Below, one piece after another: positions 1 to 5,994 of a DNA stretch of 7,886 nt; the stretch's first letter is position 1, and the number at the start of each line of letters is the position of its first letter. The notes under the pieces were generated by a model. The model was not told the DNA's origin, did no database searches, and saw only the letters and a list, made by a program, of their open reading frames with translations. Source of the stretch: Acidobacteriaceae bacterium (GTDB taxonomy: Bacteria; Acidobacteriota; Terriglobia; Terriglobales; SbA1); the NCBI GenBank assembly GCA_003156615.1, contig PMHI01000757.1, positions 23,651-31,536 of the forward strand, written 5' to 3'. The position numbers and the translations under genes are program-made.

Positions 1-1
1 G

Positions 2-967
2 CGGCAGATTCGGGGAATCTCCGAACGTCTGTTCCGCGCGAGCGCCGCGGTGGGACACTTTATCCCGGATGAGACCCAACTCGGGACTTCGCTCGCAGGC
101 TACCTCACTCCGGATGTAGTTTTTTCTCCCCCAACGCCACGAATCGGCTTCATCCACCGCAAGCTGGAAACAGGAGACTTGTATTTCATAGCCAACACCA
201 GCAATCAACCTCATCGCGTTCAGGCAACATTTCGTCACACCGCGAAGCATGCCGAATGGTGGGATCCGTTCACGGGTGGAGTGTCTACAGCGGGGAACTC
301 CAATGCCGTCGATCTCGACCTGCAGCCATACGAGTCACGTCTGATACTCCTCACGGATACAGCGACTCGGGTCGCGAAAACGCAGCCGACTGTGGGTTCG
401 CCTTCAAGAACAATCGACCTTAGCTCGGACTGGAAGGTAACATTTAAAGAGGCAAACCAGACCGAAGCCATGGCCCGACTTCATTCCTGGAGCGAGGAAC
501 CGACTTTCAAGTACTATTCCGGCCAAGTGAGCTACCTGAAGACATTCAATCTGACGGCGCAGGATCTGAACTCCGGAATTAGTGGCGTGCTCGATTTCGG
601 ACCAGGCGCGCCGATCGAAGAACCCACTCCTCTGCCTCAACACAGCATGAAAGCTTACTTTGAGGGCCCGGTTCGCGAAGCGGCTGAGGTTTATGTCAAC
701 GGCGAGCGCGCGGGTTTCGTCTGGCATCCACCGTATACGATCGACGTGACCAAATTACTAAGGCGCGGAGAAAACAATCTGCGCATTATTGTGGGTAATA
801 CGGCCATCAACTCGATGGCTGGGCGTGCGGTGCCTACCTACCGTTTGCTCAACGAGAAGTTTGGTGCACGATTCACGCCGCAAGACATGGGGAACCTGCA
901 GGCTTTACCGTCCGGAATTCTGGAAGGTCTGCGGCTGGACTTGGAAAGGCGAAATCAGGCTCCATAA
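2..967 (+). CDS. GH106-like glycoside hydrolase, C-terminal part (5' end outside window)
   Basis: The reading frame is open from base 2 and the GTG at 50 is an internal valine codon, so the gene starts upstream. About 321 residues are visible. Early on, the string FIHRKLETGDLYFIANTS and the later WWDPFTGG followed by LQPYESRLILL resemble the region after the catalytic domain in GH106 alpha-L-rhamnosidases and related uncharacterised hydrolases. The last ~110 residues form a GH2-like sugar-binding beta-sandwich: VREAAEVYVNGERAGFVWHPPY, then DVTKLLRRGENNLRI, then a conserved end PTYRLLNEKFG and FTPQDM. Such enzymes are usually secreted and release terminal deoxy-sugars from plant or microbial polysaccharide, but catalytic residues and any signal peptide lie outside the window. 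It converges on the Dabb gene. Family placement is fairly firm; rhamnosidase activity is only an inference. Confidence 0.8.
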   Translation, partial: RQIRGISERLFRASAAVGHFIPDETQLGTSLAGYLTPDVVFSPPTPRIGFIHRKLETGDLYFIANTSNQPHRVQATFRHTAKHAEWWDPFTGGVSTAGNSNAVDLDLQPYESRLILLTDTATRVAKTQPTVGSPSRTIDLSSDWKVTFKEANQTEAMARLHSWSEEPTFKYYSGQVSYLKTFNLTAQDLNSGISGVLDFGPGAPIEEPTPLPQHSMKAYFEGPVREAAEVYVNGERAGFVWHPPYTIDVTKLLRRGENNLRIIVGNTAINSMAGRAVPTYRLLNEKFGARFTPQDMGNLQALPSGILEGLRLDLERRNQAP

Positions 968-1004
968 CAGGCATTCCCAAGCGTGTCCATTACTATCTCG
1001 GAGA

Positions 1005-1022
1005 CCGGAATCGCCATTCTGG
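1005..1022. other. Small stem-loop between convergent genes
   Basis: CCGGAAT and ATTCTGG pair as a 7-bp stem (one G-T pair on one strand) around the tetraloop CGCC. It lies in the 112-bp gap between the ends of the glycoside hydrolase and the Dabb gene. No T-run follows on either strand, so it is not a canonical intrinsic terminator; it might slow or end transcription from either side. The rest of 968-1079 shows nothing recognisable. Confidence 0.25.
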
Positions 1023-1079
1023 GTGAGACTGCGTGGAAACTGTTCAAGCTCGAATGGGCTGCCATCGTTCCCCTCGTCA

Positions 1080-1484
1080 CTACTGCGCGCGAAGGTCCAG
1101 CTCAATTGCATCGATCAGCGGTATGAGCCATGCCAGGAGCGCTTGATGCGCCGGATGTTGAACATACGCGTCAAGGGATGCTTTGTCCTTGAATTGCATG
1201 ATGCCGCCAAAACTATAGCCTTTTCCTCGCGGCGAAATATTTGGGCCCACATGGGTCTGAAGAAGTCCGGGGATCAGCCCTTGGAAAGCGGCAATCTCTT
1301 TCGCGGCTCTGTCCTTTTGAGCTTCCAGTGTTCCTTGCTTCCATTGAAATGCGAATACATGAAAGATGCTCGCCGACTCGCTTTCCGCTCTCGCCACTTC
1401 CGGAAGATTGAGAGAGACGAAGGCAGCCGCTCCGGCCGCCAAACCGCCATCTCGCAGCAACGCACGGCGTGTTGACTTTGCCAT
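1080..1484 (-). CDS. Tat-signal Dabb (stress-response A/B barrel) domain protein
   Basis: A 134-residue protein. The start is set by ATG at 1484 with GAGG 8 nt upstream; an extended frame to 1592 would add an unlikely N-terminus that overlaps the preceding gene. Residues 1-33 look like a twin-arginine export signal: basic start with RR at 6-7, then hydrophobic GGLAAGAAAFVSL and a likely cleavage after ARA (31-33). Residues 40-134 fit the Dabb ferredoxin-like barrel fold: strand IFHVFAFQWK, helix AQKDRAAKEIAAFQGLIPG, strand GGIMQFKD, then the helix SLDAYVQHPAHQALL and final strand AIELDLRA. Dabb proteins are small dimers, mostly of unknown function. The gene ends the minus-strand sugar operon, 88 bp after the XylB-like dehydrogenase, so it may be co-transcribed. 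Related barrels include sugar mutarotases, but no mutarotase active site was confirmed here. Confidence 0.82.
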   Translation of the reverse strand: MAKSTRRALLRDGGLAAGAAAFVSLNLPEVARAESESASIFHVFAFQWKQGTLEAQKDRAAKEIAAFQGLIPGLLQTHVGPNISPRGKGYSFGGIMQFKDKASLDAYVQHPAHQALLAWLIPLIDAIELDLRAQ

Positions 1485-1522
1485 TTGGATTTCCTCTCTC
1501 CACGACGGATCACCATCAACCT

Positions 1523-1536
1523 GGGCCGGCCCCGGG
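1523..1536. repeat. GC-rich palindromes in the spacer between dehydrogenase and Dabb genes
   Basis: GGGCCGGCCC (1523-1532) is a perfect 10-bp palindrome and overlaps CCCGGG (1531-1536). The surrounding 88-bp spacer can fold into short GC-rich hairpins. Within an operon this could be an RNA processing or partial termination site lowering expression of the last gene. There is no T-tract and function is unproven. Confidence 0.25.
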
Positions 1537-1572
1537 CCTGACAGGCGCATTGCCCTGGACGGAAGGAACAAA

Positions 1573-2349
1573 CTAGACCCATCCAGCATCAATCATGTAG
1601 CTCTGATTGGTGATTGCCGAACTGTCGTCCGAGGCTAGAAACAAAACCAGGCGCGCCACCTCTTCCGGGAGGATCATTCTTTTCAGTGCCTGATTCGCAA
1701 GGATCTCGGTCTTGTATGCTTCGGTCATCCACAACCGTTGCTGCCGCTCCGTAAGTATCGCTCCCGGCATGACGCAATTGACGCGGATATTGTCAGCGCC
1801 CAGTTCGTGGGCAAGCGTACGTGTCAGCCCGACGATCGCGGCCTTTGCCGTAACGTAGACGATCTGGTTGGTGGATGGGATCACCCATCCAATCGAACTC
1901 ATATTAATGATTGAGCCGCGCTGCGCTTTCTGCATCGATGGAATGACGGCTTGTGACATGAAGAACTGATGTTTCAGATTGACGGCGATCGCCTGGTCCC
2001 AATACGCGGAGGTGACTTCCGCAATCTTATGACGGGTGTCGTTCGCGGCATTGTTCACCAAAACATCCACTGTATGAAATCTGCCCAGAATGATTTGTAT
2101 TGTGTGATGTACCTCGCCAATGTTGGTTAGATCGCAGTGGTAGTAGACCGGCACAATCGCGCCGTCCAATGTGAGCCTTTTCGTGAGTTGCTCCGCGGCC
2201 TCATCCTGAATATCCAGAAAGGCTACGTGCGCATTCTGCATCGCGAAAGCTTCGACGAGGGCCTCGCCTATGCCGGTGGCGCCGCCTGTCACTATAATGA
2301 TGCGATCGCGAAGGCTTGGATACGAAGCAAATCCATCAGTTTTTCCCAT
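1573..2349 (-). CDS. XylB-like SDR, probable NAD-dependent aldose 1-dehydrogenase
   Basis: A 258-residue classical short-chain dehydrogenase. ATG at 2349 has AGGA about 10 nt upstream; the frame is open further upstream but that part overlaps the dehydratase gene and is not SDR sequence. The Rossmann motif TGGATGIG is at 21-28. Asp46 ends the second strand, which favours NAD+. CDL is at 72-74, NNAA at 99-102 in place of the usual NNAG, Asn124, and the catalytic Ser152, Tyr165 (YVTAK) and Lys169. From memory of the family it aligns along most of its length with Caulobacter D-xylose 1-dehydrogenase XylB: shared YPSL start, NDxRHK after the NNA motif, AYWD, VNLxH, LVLFLASDD and the terminal IDAGW. 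Expected role: aldose to aldonolactone in the cytoplasm. It follows the dehydratase by 26 bp. Exact sugar unknown. Confidence 0.85.
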   Translation of the reverse strand: MGKTDGFASYPSLRDRIIIVTGGATGIGEALVEAFAMQNAHVAFLDIQDEAAEQLTKRLTLDGAIVPVYYHCDLTNIGEVHHTIQIILGRFHTVDVLVNNAANDTRHKIAEVTSAYWDQAIAVNLKHQFFMSQAVIPSMQKAQRGSIINMSSIGWVIPSTNQIVYVTAKAAIVGLTRTLAHELGADNIRVNCVMPGAILTERQQRLWMTEAYKTEILANQALKRMILPEEVARLVLFLASDDSSAITNQSYMIDAGWV

Positions 2350-2375
2350 GGTGCGATTTTCCTGGTCGATTCGTT

Positions 2376-4106
2376 CTAGTGCGATTCGCGCGTAACGGTA
2401 GTCCCACGGCAGCCAACCAGAAAATCGAGATCGGCACCCTCGGAAGCCTGCATCACGTGCTGTACGTACAGTTGTTGATAGCCCCCGGTCTCCGGCAAAG
2501 GAATCGGGTTCCACGCGGCCCGTCTGCGAGCAAGCTCTTCGTCTGAAACTTCAAGATGCAAAAGTCTTGCGTCGACATCGAGTTCGATGACGTCGCCATC
2601 CTTTACAAGCGCCAACGGTCCGCCAGCCGCTGCCTCGGGGCATACATGCAGCACTACCGTTCCGTACGCAGTGCCGCTCATCCGAGCATCTGACACACGG
2701 ACCATATCCTTTACGCCTCGGGCAAGAAGCTTCGGCGGTAACCCCATGTTTCCGACCTCCGCCATGCCCGGATATCCCTTCGGGCCGCAGTTTTGCAGGA
2801 CAAGTACGGAATTCTCGTCGACATTGAGATCGGGATCAACGATTCGCTCCTTATAGTGCTCGATCGTACCAAAGACGACTGCGCGGCCCCGATGGCGCAT
2901 CAGGTCTGGAGACGCGGCAGAAGGTTTCAGTACAGCTCCCTCCGGAGCCAGGTTTCCGCGTAACACCGCAATACCGCCGTGCTCCACCAAGGGGTTGTGC
3001 AACGGTCGAATTACCTCTTCATTCCAGTTCGGAGCATCCTTGCAGTTTTCTCCAATAGACTTCCCCGTAACGGTGAGCGCATTTGAATGCAGTAGGTTCT
3101 TGCTGTCGAGGGCTCTGATCACTGCGGGAAGTCCACCTGCATAATAGAAGTCTTCCATAAGGAAGCGGCCCGAGGGCATGAGATCGACCAGAGTGGGGGT
3201 GTTCCGTCCAATACGGTCCCAATCGTCGAGCGTGAGGGGAACCCCAATTCGTCCAGCGATCGCGAGCAGGTGAATGACCGCGTTAGTGGATCCCCCAACT
3301 GCTCCATTGACGCGGATGGCATTCTCGAAAGCTCCTTTCTTCAGGACTTTGGAAATAGACAGATCCTCGAGGACCATCTCCACAATGCGGCGTCCCGACA
3401 TGTGCGCCAAGACTCCGCGGCGCGAGTCGACCGCCGGAATCGCGGCGTTGTGCGGCAGTGAGAGGCCCAGGGCTTCGACCATCGATGCCATGGTGGAGGC
3501 GGTTCCCATGGTCATGCAGTGCCCGGCGGAGCGAGACATACAGGACTCGGCTTCGTTGAATTCAATTTGGGTCATCGTTCCGGCCTTCACCGCCTCGCTG
3601 AATCGCCAGACGTCGGTGCCCGATCCAATGTCCCCGCCATGAAATTTTCCATTGAGCATGGGGCCACCGGATACAACAATCGCAGGGATATCGCAGCTGG
3701 CCGCTCCCATGACCAGTGAGGGCGTGGTCTTGTCGCAGCCGCACATCAGCACCACACCATCGATGGGATTGCCGCGGATGCTTTCTTCCACATCCATGCT
3801 GACCAGATTGCGAAACAGCATCGCGGTTGGCCGAAGATTTGTTTCGCCCATCGACATGACCGGAAATTCGAGCGGCAGCCCGCCAGCCTCCCAGACTCCC
3901 CGCTTCACGTGATCCGCGAGCGTGCGCAGATGTGCATTGCATGGCGTGAGCTCGGACCAGGTGTTGCAAATACCGATCACGGGCCGTCCATCGAAAACAT
4001 GGCTGGGAAGGCCCTGATTGCGCATCCAACTGCGGTGAAGAAATCCGTCTTTGTCATCCCGGCCGAACCAGGCCGCGGATCGAAAGGTCTTTTTTTGTTC
4101 GGGCAT
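2376..4106 (-). CDS. IlvD/Edd family sugar-acid dehydratase (L-arabinonate dehydratase type)
   Basis: A 576-residue full-length member of the IlvD/Edd family, which removes water from an aldonate to give a 2-keto-3-deoxy sugar acid using a [2Fe-2S] cluster and Mg2+. Compared from memory with Rhizobium leguminosarum L-arabinonate dehydratase, all key residues fit with a constant offset of 3: cluster cysteines Cys56 (TPCNAH), Cys124 (GCDKT) and Cys197 (GHCMTM); Mg ligands Glu88 (GET), Asp125 and Glu450 (AEVGN); Lys126, the position carbamylated in that enzyme; catalytic Ser477 (RMSGTAYG). GICNTWSELTPCNAH and MEDFYYAGGLP mark the arabinonate type rather than xylonate dehydratase XylD or IlvD proper. 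That type also accepts D-fuconate and D-galactonate. The start is 5 bp after the regulator gene, with GGAG 8 nt before the ATG. Substrate is inferred at class level only. Confidence 0.93.
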   Translation of the reverse strand: MPEQKKTFRSAAWFGRDDKDGFLHRSWMRNQGLPSHVFDGRPVIGICNTWSELTPCNAHLRTLADHVKRGVWEAGGLPLEFPVMSMGETNLRPTAMLFRNLVSMDVEESIRGNPIDGVVLMCGCDKTTPSLVMGAASCDIPAIVVSGGPMLNGKFHGGDIGSGTDVWRFSEAVKAGTMTQIEFNEAESCMSRSAGHCMTMGTASTMASMVEALGLSLPHNAAIPAVDSRRGVLAHMSGRRIVEMVLEDLSISKVLKKGAFENAIRVNGAVGGSTNAVIHLLAIAGRIGVPLTLDDWDRIGRNTPTLVDLMPSGRFLMEDFYYAGGLPAVIRALDSKNLLHSNALTVTGKSIGENCKDAPNWNEEVIRPLHNPLVEHGGIAVLRGNLAPEGAVLKPSAASPDLMRHRGRAVVFGTIEHYKERIVDPDLNVDENSVLVLQNCGPKGYPGMAEVGNMGLPPKLLARGVKDMVRVSDARMSGTAYGTVVLHVCPEAAAGGPLALVKDGDVIELDVDARLLHLEVSDEELARRRAAWNPIPLPETGGYQQLYVQHVMQASEGADLDFLVGCRGTTVTRESH

Positions 4107-4111
4107 CTTAT

Positions 4112-4894
4112 TTACTCCAGTTCTGAGAACCCTTTTTGGGATTTCCCATTTGTTTTGTTTTCCGTGGCGGCCTTTGTCTGAGTGGCGATATCTCGCGAGG
4201 TCTGAGCCAAAACGGCGAGCATGGTGGCTTCTGCCCGATCGCCATTGCCTGCCTCGATTGCATCCACCACGGCGCGATGAAGCGTCAGAGTCTTGCCGTA
4301 CAAGGTGTGGTCACGGCTCGTGAGGCGAAAGCTGGCTCGCAGGGCGGCCCGGATCAGCGCTCCAAAGGGCCGCATGAACGCGTTATGGGTTGCCTCAAGC
4401 ACACCCATGTGAAAGCGCAGGTCAGATTCGATTGAAGATGGCGGATCCCGGACCGCATTTTCCATGCCTGTGCACGCTTCTCGGATTTCATGCAGATCTT
4501 CTGGTGTGGCGCGGAGCGCTGCCATACGAGCCGCCGCAGGTTCAACAACTTTTCTAACCTCTAGCAAGTCGGTCAAGCCTGCAGGTATGCCGGTCCCGGG
4601 AAACAACCAGGTCAAAACTTCCGGGTCAAGCATGCTCCACTTGGAATGCGTGTTCACCCGCGTACCGGTCTTACGCCTCACTTCGATAAGCCCCTTGGAG
4701 GCAAGTACCTTGATCGCTTCTCGGAGTGCCGTTCTGCTGACTCCGAACTGCGTACCAAGAGAAGCTTCGTTCGGCAGGACTGATCCCGGGGGGATCTTGC
4801 CCTGAACGATAAGAAACCCGATGCGAGAAGCAACGGCACTATGCAGGCTGACACGGGGCCGGGCAGGTTGCGAGGCGAGTCTTGTCAGTTTCAC
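4112..4894 (-). CDS. FadR-subfamily GntR transcriptional regulator
   Basis: A 260-residue repressor-type regulator. Residues ~15-80 form the GntR winged helix: SRIGFLIVQGKIPPGSVLPNE, then the recognition region FGVSRTALREAIKVLASKGLI and the wing RRKTGTRV. Residues ~108-235 form an all-helical FCD ligand domain, with Asp158 and His162 (DLRFH) and His206 (LHRAVV) as likely metal or ligand contacts. The C-terminal ~25 residues are polar and probably flexible. FCD regulators usually sense small carboxylic acids, so an aldonate or keto-deoxy acid made by this pathway is a plausible inducer. The start is GTG (4892-4894), with no Shine-Dalgarno sequence before it; the nearby ATG on this strand is out of frame. 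It is first in the minus-strand operon and sits beside a paired GTATAC operator, which points to autoregulation and control of the divergent lactonase operon. Confidence 0.9.
   Translation of the reverse strand: MKLTRLASQPARPRVSLHSAVASRIGFLIVQGKIPPGSVLPNEASLGTQFGVSRTALREAIKVLASKGLIEVRRKTGTRVNTHSKWSMLDPEVLTWLFPGTGIPAGLTDLLEVRKVVEPAAARMAALRATPEDLHEIREACTGMENAVRDPPSSIESDLRFHMGVLEATHNAFMRPFGALIRAALRASFRLTSRDHTLYGKTLTLHRAVVDAIEAGNGDRAEATMLAVLAQTSRDIATQTKAATENKTNGKSQKGFSELE
4115..4120 (-). promoter_or_regulatory. Ribosome binding site of the dehydratase inside the regulator gene
   Basis: CTGGAG encodes the last Leu-Glu of the regulator and ends 8 nt before the dehydratase ATG at 4106, with the regulator stop codon between them. 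This arrangement supports translational coupling of the two genes and a shared mRNA. Confidence 0.65.
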
Positions 4895-4901
4895 GAAATA
4901 G

Positions 4902-4907
4902 AGTATA
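4902..4907 (-). promoter_or_regulatory. Candidate -10 element for the regulator operon
   Basis: Read on the minus strand this is TATACT, one base from TATAAT, inside the left operator arm. A start point 6-7 nt downstream would fall at about 4895-4896, immediately before the GTG at 4894. No convincing -35 is seen. Confidence 0.4.
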
Positions 4908-4927
4908 CATATGATGAAAACGTCGTG

Positions 4928-4933
4928 TATACT
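4928..4933 (+). promoter_or_regulatory. Candidate -10 element for the lactonase operon
   Basis: TATACT on the plus strand lies inside the right operator arm, mirroring the minus-strand element. It would give a start near 4940 and a leader of about 115 nt before the lactonase ATG. The hexamer 17 bp upstream (ATACAT) is a poor -35. Confidence 0.4.
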
Positions 4934-5054
4934 CCCTTGTCATCGGACACGGTCCGGACCCGAAAGCCATCCTTCCGCAGGAGCGGCATGGCTCCGATTG
5001 ACCTTACAGCGTGTTGCTCATCGAAGTTGAAAACTAAAGCGAAAGAGCCAAACC

Positions 5055-5966
5055 ATGGGTGAAGTATTCTCGCCAGAACCGGAATTGATCGCGGATTACG
5101 CCTGCCACACAGGGGAAAACCCGCTCTGGCACACGCTGGAAAAGCGTCTGTACTGGTGCGACATTCCGAACGGCCGCATCTTTCGTTTTGACCCGTCCAC
5201 CGGAAACCATGAGCAGTGCTATGAGGGCCGAACCGTCGGCGGCTTCACCATACAGGGCGATGGTTCCCTGCTCCTGTTCATGGATCGCGGTACCGTCGCA
5301 ATATGGCAAAACCCAGAGCTCACAGAGATAAATCCCGAAATTGAAGCGGAGAAAGACTCTCGCTTCAATGACGTCATCGCAGATCCCAGAGGTCGAGTGT
5401 TCTGCGGAACGATGTCAAGCAGCCAAAGCAAGGGTAGGCTCTACCGGCTTGACGTCGACGGCTCGCTGCATGTGCTGCTCACCGACATTGGCTGTTCCAA
5501 CGGTATGGCCTTCACCCTCGATCAGAAAGGCTTCTACTACACCGATTCAGTTGCTCGCGAAATCTACCTTTTCGACTATAACGTCGAAGACGGATCGCTC
5601 TCGAATAAGCGCGTCTTTGCCAGTTTTGACGAATCGGATGGAATGCCAGACGGAGCAACAATCGATGCCGATGGTCGTCTTTGGTCAGCCCTTTGGAACG
5701 GAGCCTGCATCGTCCGTCTCCTCCCCAATGGCCAAATCGACAAGAGAATCCCCCTCCCAACCCGCAAGATCTCCAGCCTTACTTTCGGGGGAGAACAATA
5801 TGGGGATATTTACATCACTACAGCTGGAGGCAACACGAAACACGAAGATGGGCCCCTTGCCGGAGCGCTCTTTCGGCTGAAAACGCAGCTGCGGGGACTA
5901 CCCGAGTTTTTCTCGCGCGTCCGGGCGCCTTCCGTTACGAGCAACGGAATCGGCAAGCGGCTCTAA
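5055..5966 (+). CDS. SMP-30/gluconolactonase family aldonolactonase
   Basis: A 303-residue six-bladed beta-propeller lactonase of the SMP-30/regucalcin/XylC family, expected to hydrolyse an aldono-lactone to the aldonate in the cytoplasm. The metal and substrate residues match the human SMP-30 pattern: Glu21 (GENPLW, counterpart of Glu18), Arg103 and Asn105 (SRFND, as Arg101/Asn103), Asn149 (CSNGMAF, as Asn154) and Asp199 (GMPDGATIDADG, as Asp204). Blades are marked by LYWCDIPNGRIFRFD, GRLYRLD, FYYTDS and LWSALWNG. The usual end, GALFRLKT then GLPEF, is present near 271-285, followed by an 18-residue tail longer than I expect for the family. It is the first gene of the rightward operon and shares the divergent control region with the regulator. 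In the pathway it acts between the XylB-like dehydrogenase and the dehydratase. The ribosome site is weak. Confidence 0.92.
   Translation: MGEVFSPEPELIADYACHTGENPLWHTLEKRLYWCDIPNGRIFRFDPSTGNHEQCYEGRTVGGFTIQGDGSLLLFMDRGTVAIWQNPELTEINPEIEAEKDSRFNDVIADPRGRVFCGTMSSSQSKGRLYRLDVDGSLHVLLTDIGCSNGMAFTLDQKGFYYTDSVAREIYLFDYNVEDGSLSNKRVFASFDESDGMPDGATIDADGRLWSALWNGACIVRLLPNGQIDKRIPLPTRKISSLTFGGEQYGDIYITTAGGNTKHEDGPLAGALFRLKTQLRGLPEFFSRVRAPSVTSNGIGKRL
5930..5949 (+). other. Stem-loop at the 3' end of the lactonase gene
   Basis: TTCCGTT (5930-5936) and AACGGAA (5943-5949) form a perfect 7-bp stem with loop ACGAGC. It ends 14 nt before the lactonase stop codon. It is not followed by a T-run, so termination is unlikely; it may stabilise or pace the mRNA before the next gene. 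Confidence 0.35.
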
Positions 5967-5985
5967 GGAAAAAGAAACAGTCCCC

Positions 5986-5990
5986 GGAGG
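5986..5990 (+). promoter_or_regulatory. Strong Shine-Dalgarno site of the second SDR
   Basis: GGAGG lies 4 nt before the ATG at 5995 in the 28-bp gap after the lactonase. It fixes the start and is much stronger than the lactonase's own ribosome site. Confidence 0.7.
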
Positions 5991-5994
5991 ACCA

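Larger units (their letters stand above)
4901..4934. promoter_or_regulatory. Putative paired operator of the FadR/GntR regulator
   Basis: GAGTATACA (4901-4909) and TGTATACTC (4926-4934) form a perfect 9-bp inverted repeat with a 16-bp spacer. Each arm is centred on the self-complementary core GTATAC, the core found in many FadR-subfamily operators (TGGTATACCA-like). The two cores are 24 bp apart centre to centre. The left arm begins 6 bp upstream of the regulator's start codon. Binding here would block both divergent promoters. Operator identity is inferred from the repeat, the core motif and the adjacent regulator gene. Confidence 0.65.
4895..5054. promoter_or_regulatory. Divergent intergenic control region
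   Basis: These 160 bp separate the regulator (leftward) from the lactonase (rightward) and must hold promoters for both operons. They contain the paired GTATAC repeat and its embedded -10 candidates (listed separately), a 10-bp perfect palindrome GGTCCGGACC at 4951-4960, and a small stem GGAGC/GCTCC (4980-4984 with 4991-4995, loop GGCATG) in the probable lactonase leader. No good -35 hexamer is visible 17 bp upstream of either -10 candidate, as expected if the promoters are weak or need an activator. The lactonase start has only a weak purine-rich stretch (GAAAGAG) before it. Confidence 0.7.

Noticed and set aside
733..738. Another GTATAC site inside the glycoside hydrolase
   Set aside because: It lies within conserved coding sequence (PYTID), is single, and its flanks do not match the paired operator arms; probably chance.
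1005..1022. Intrinsic terminator between the convergent glycoside hydrolase and Dabb genes
   Set aside because: The stem is short and no T-tract follows on either strand, so it was kept only as a stem-loop.
789..1475. Long plus-strand open frame spanning the end of the glycoside hydrolase and the Dabb gene
   Set aside because: The translation is arginine-, serine- and cysteine-rich with no domain, and it overlaps two genes with clear homology in other frames.
1485..1592. N-terminal extension of the Dabb protein by 36 residues
   Set aside because: It would bury the Tat signal, overlap the end of the dehydrogenase gene, and bypass the well-placed ribosome site before the ATG at 1484.
2350..2514. 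N-terminal extension of the XylB-like dehydrogenase by 55 residues
   Set aside because: It lies largely within the 3' end of the dehydratase gene and is not SDR-like; homologues start near the chosen ATG.
3562..4029. 155-codon minus-strand frame inside the dehydratase
   Set aside because: It is an alternative frame of a strongly conserved IlvD/Edd gene and has no recognisable motif.
4841..5062. Plus-strand 73-codon frame covering the divergent intergenic region
   Set aside because: It overlaps the regulator start and the lactonase start, has no family resemblance and no ribosome site, and spans the likely promoters.
5341..5880. 179-codon plus-strand frame inside the lactonase
   Set aside because: Low-complexity shadow translation of the beta-propeller gene; all lactonase active-site residues are in the other frame.
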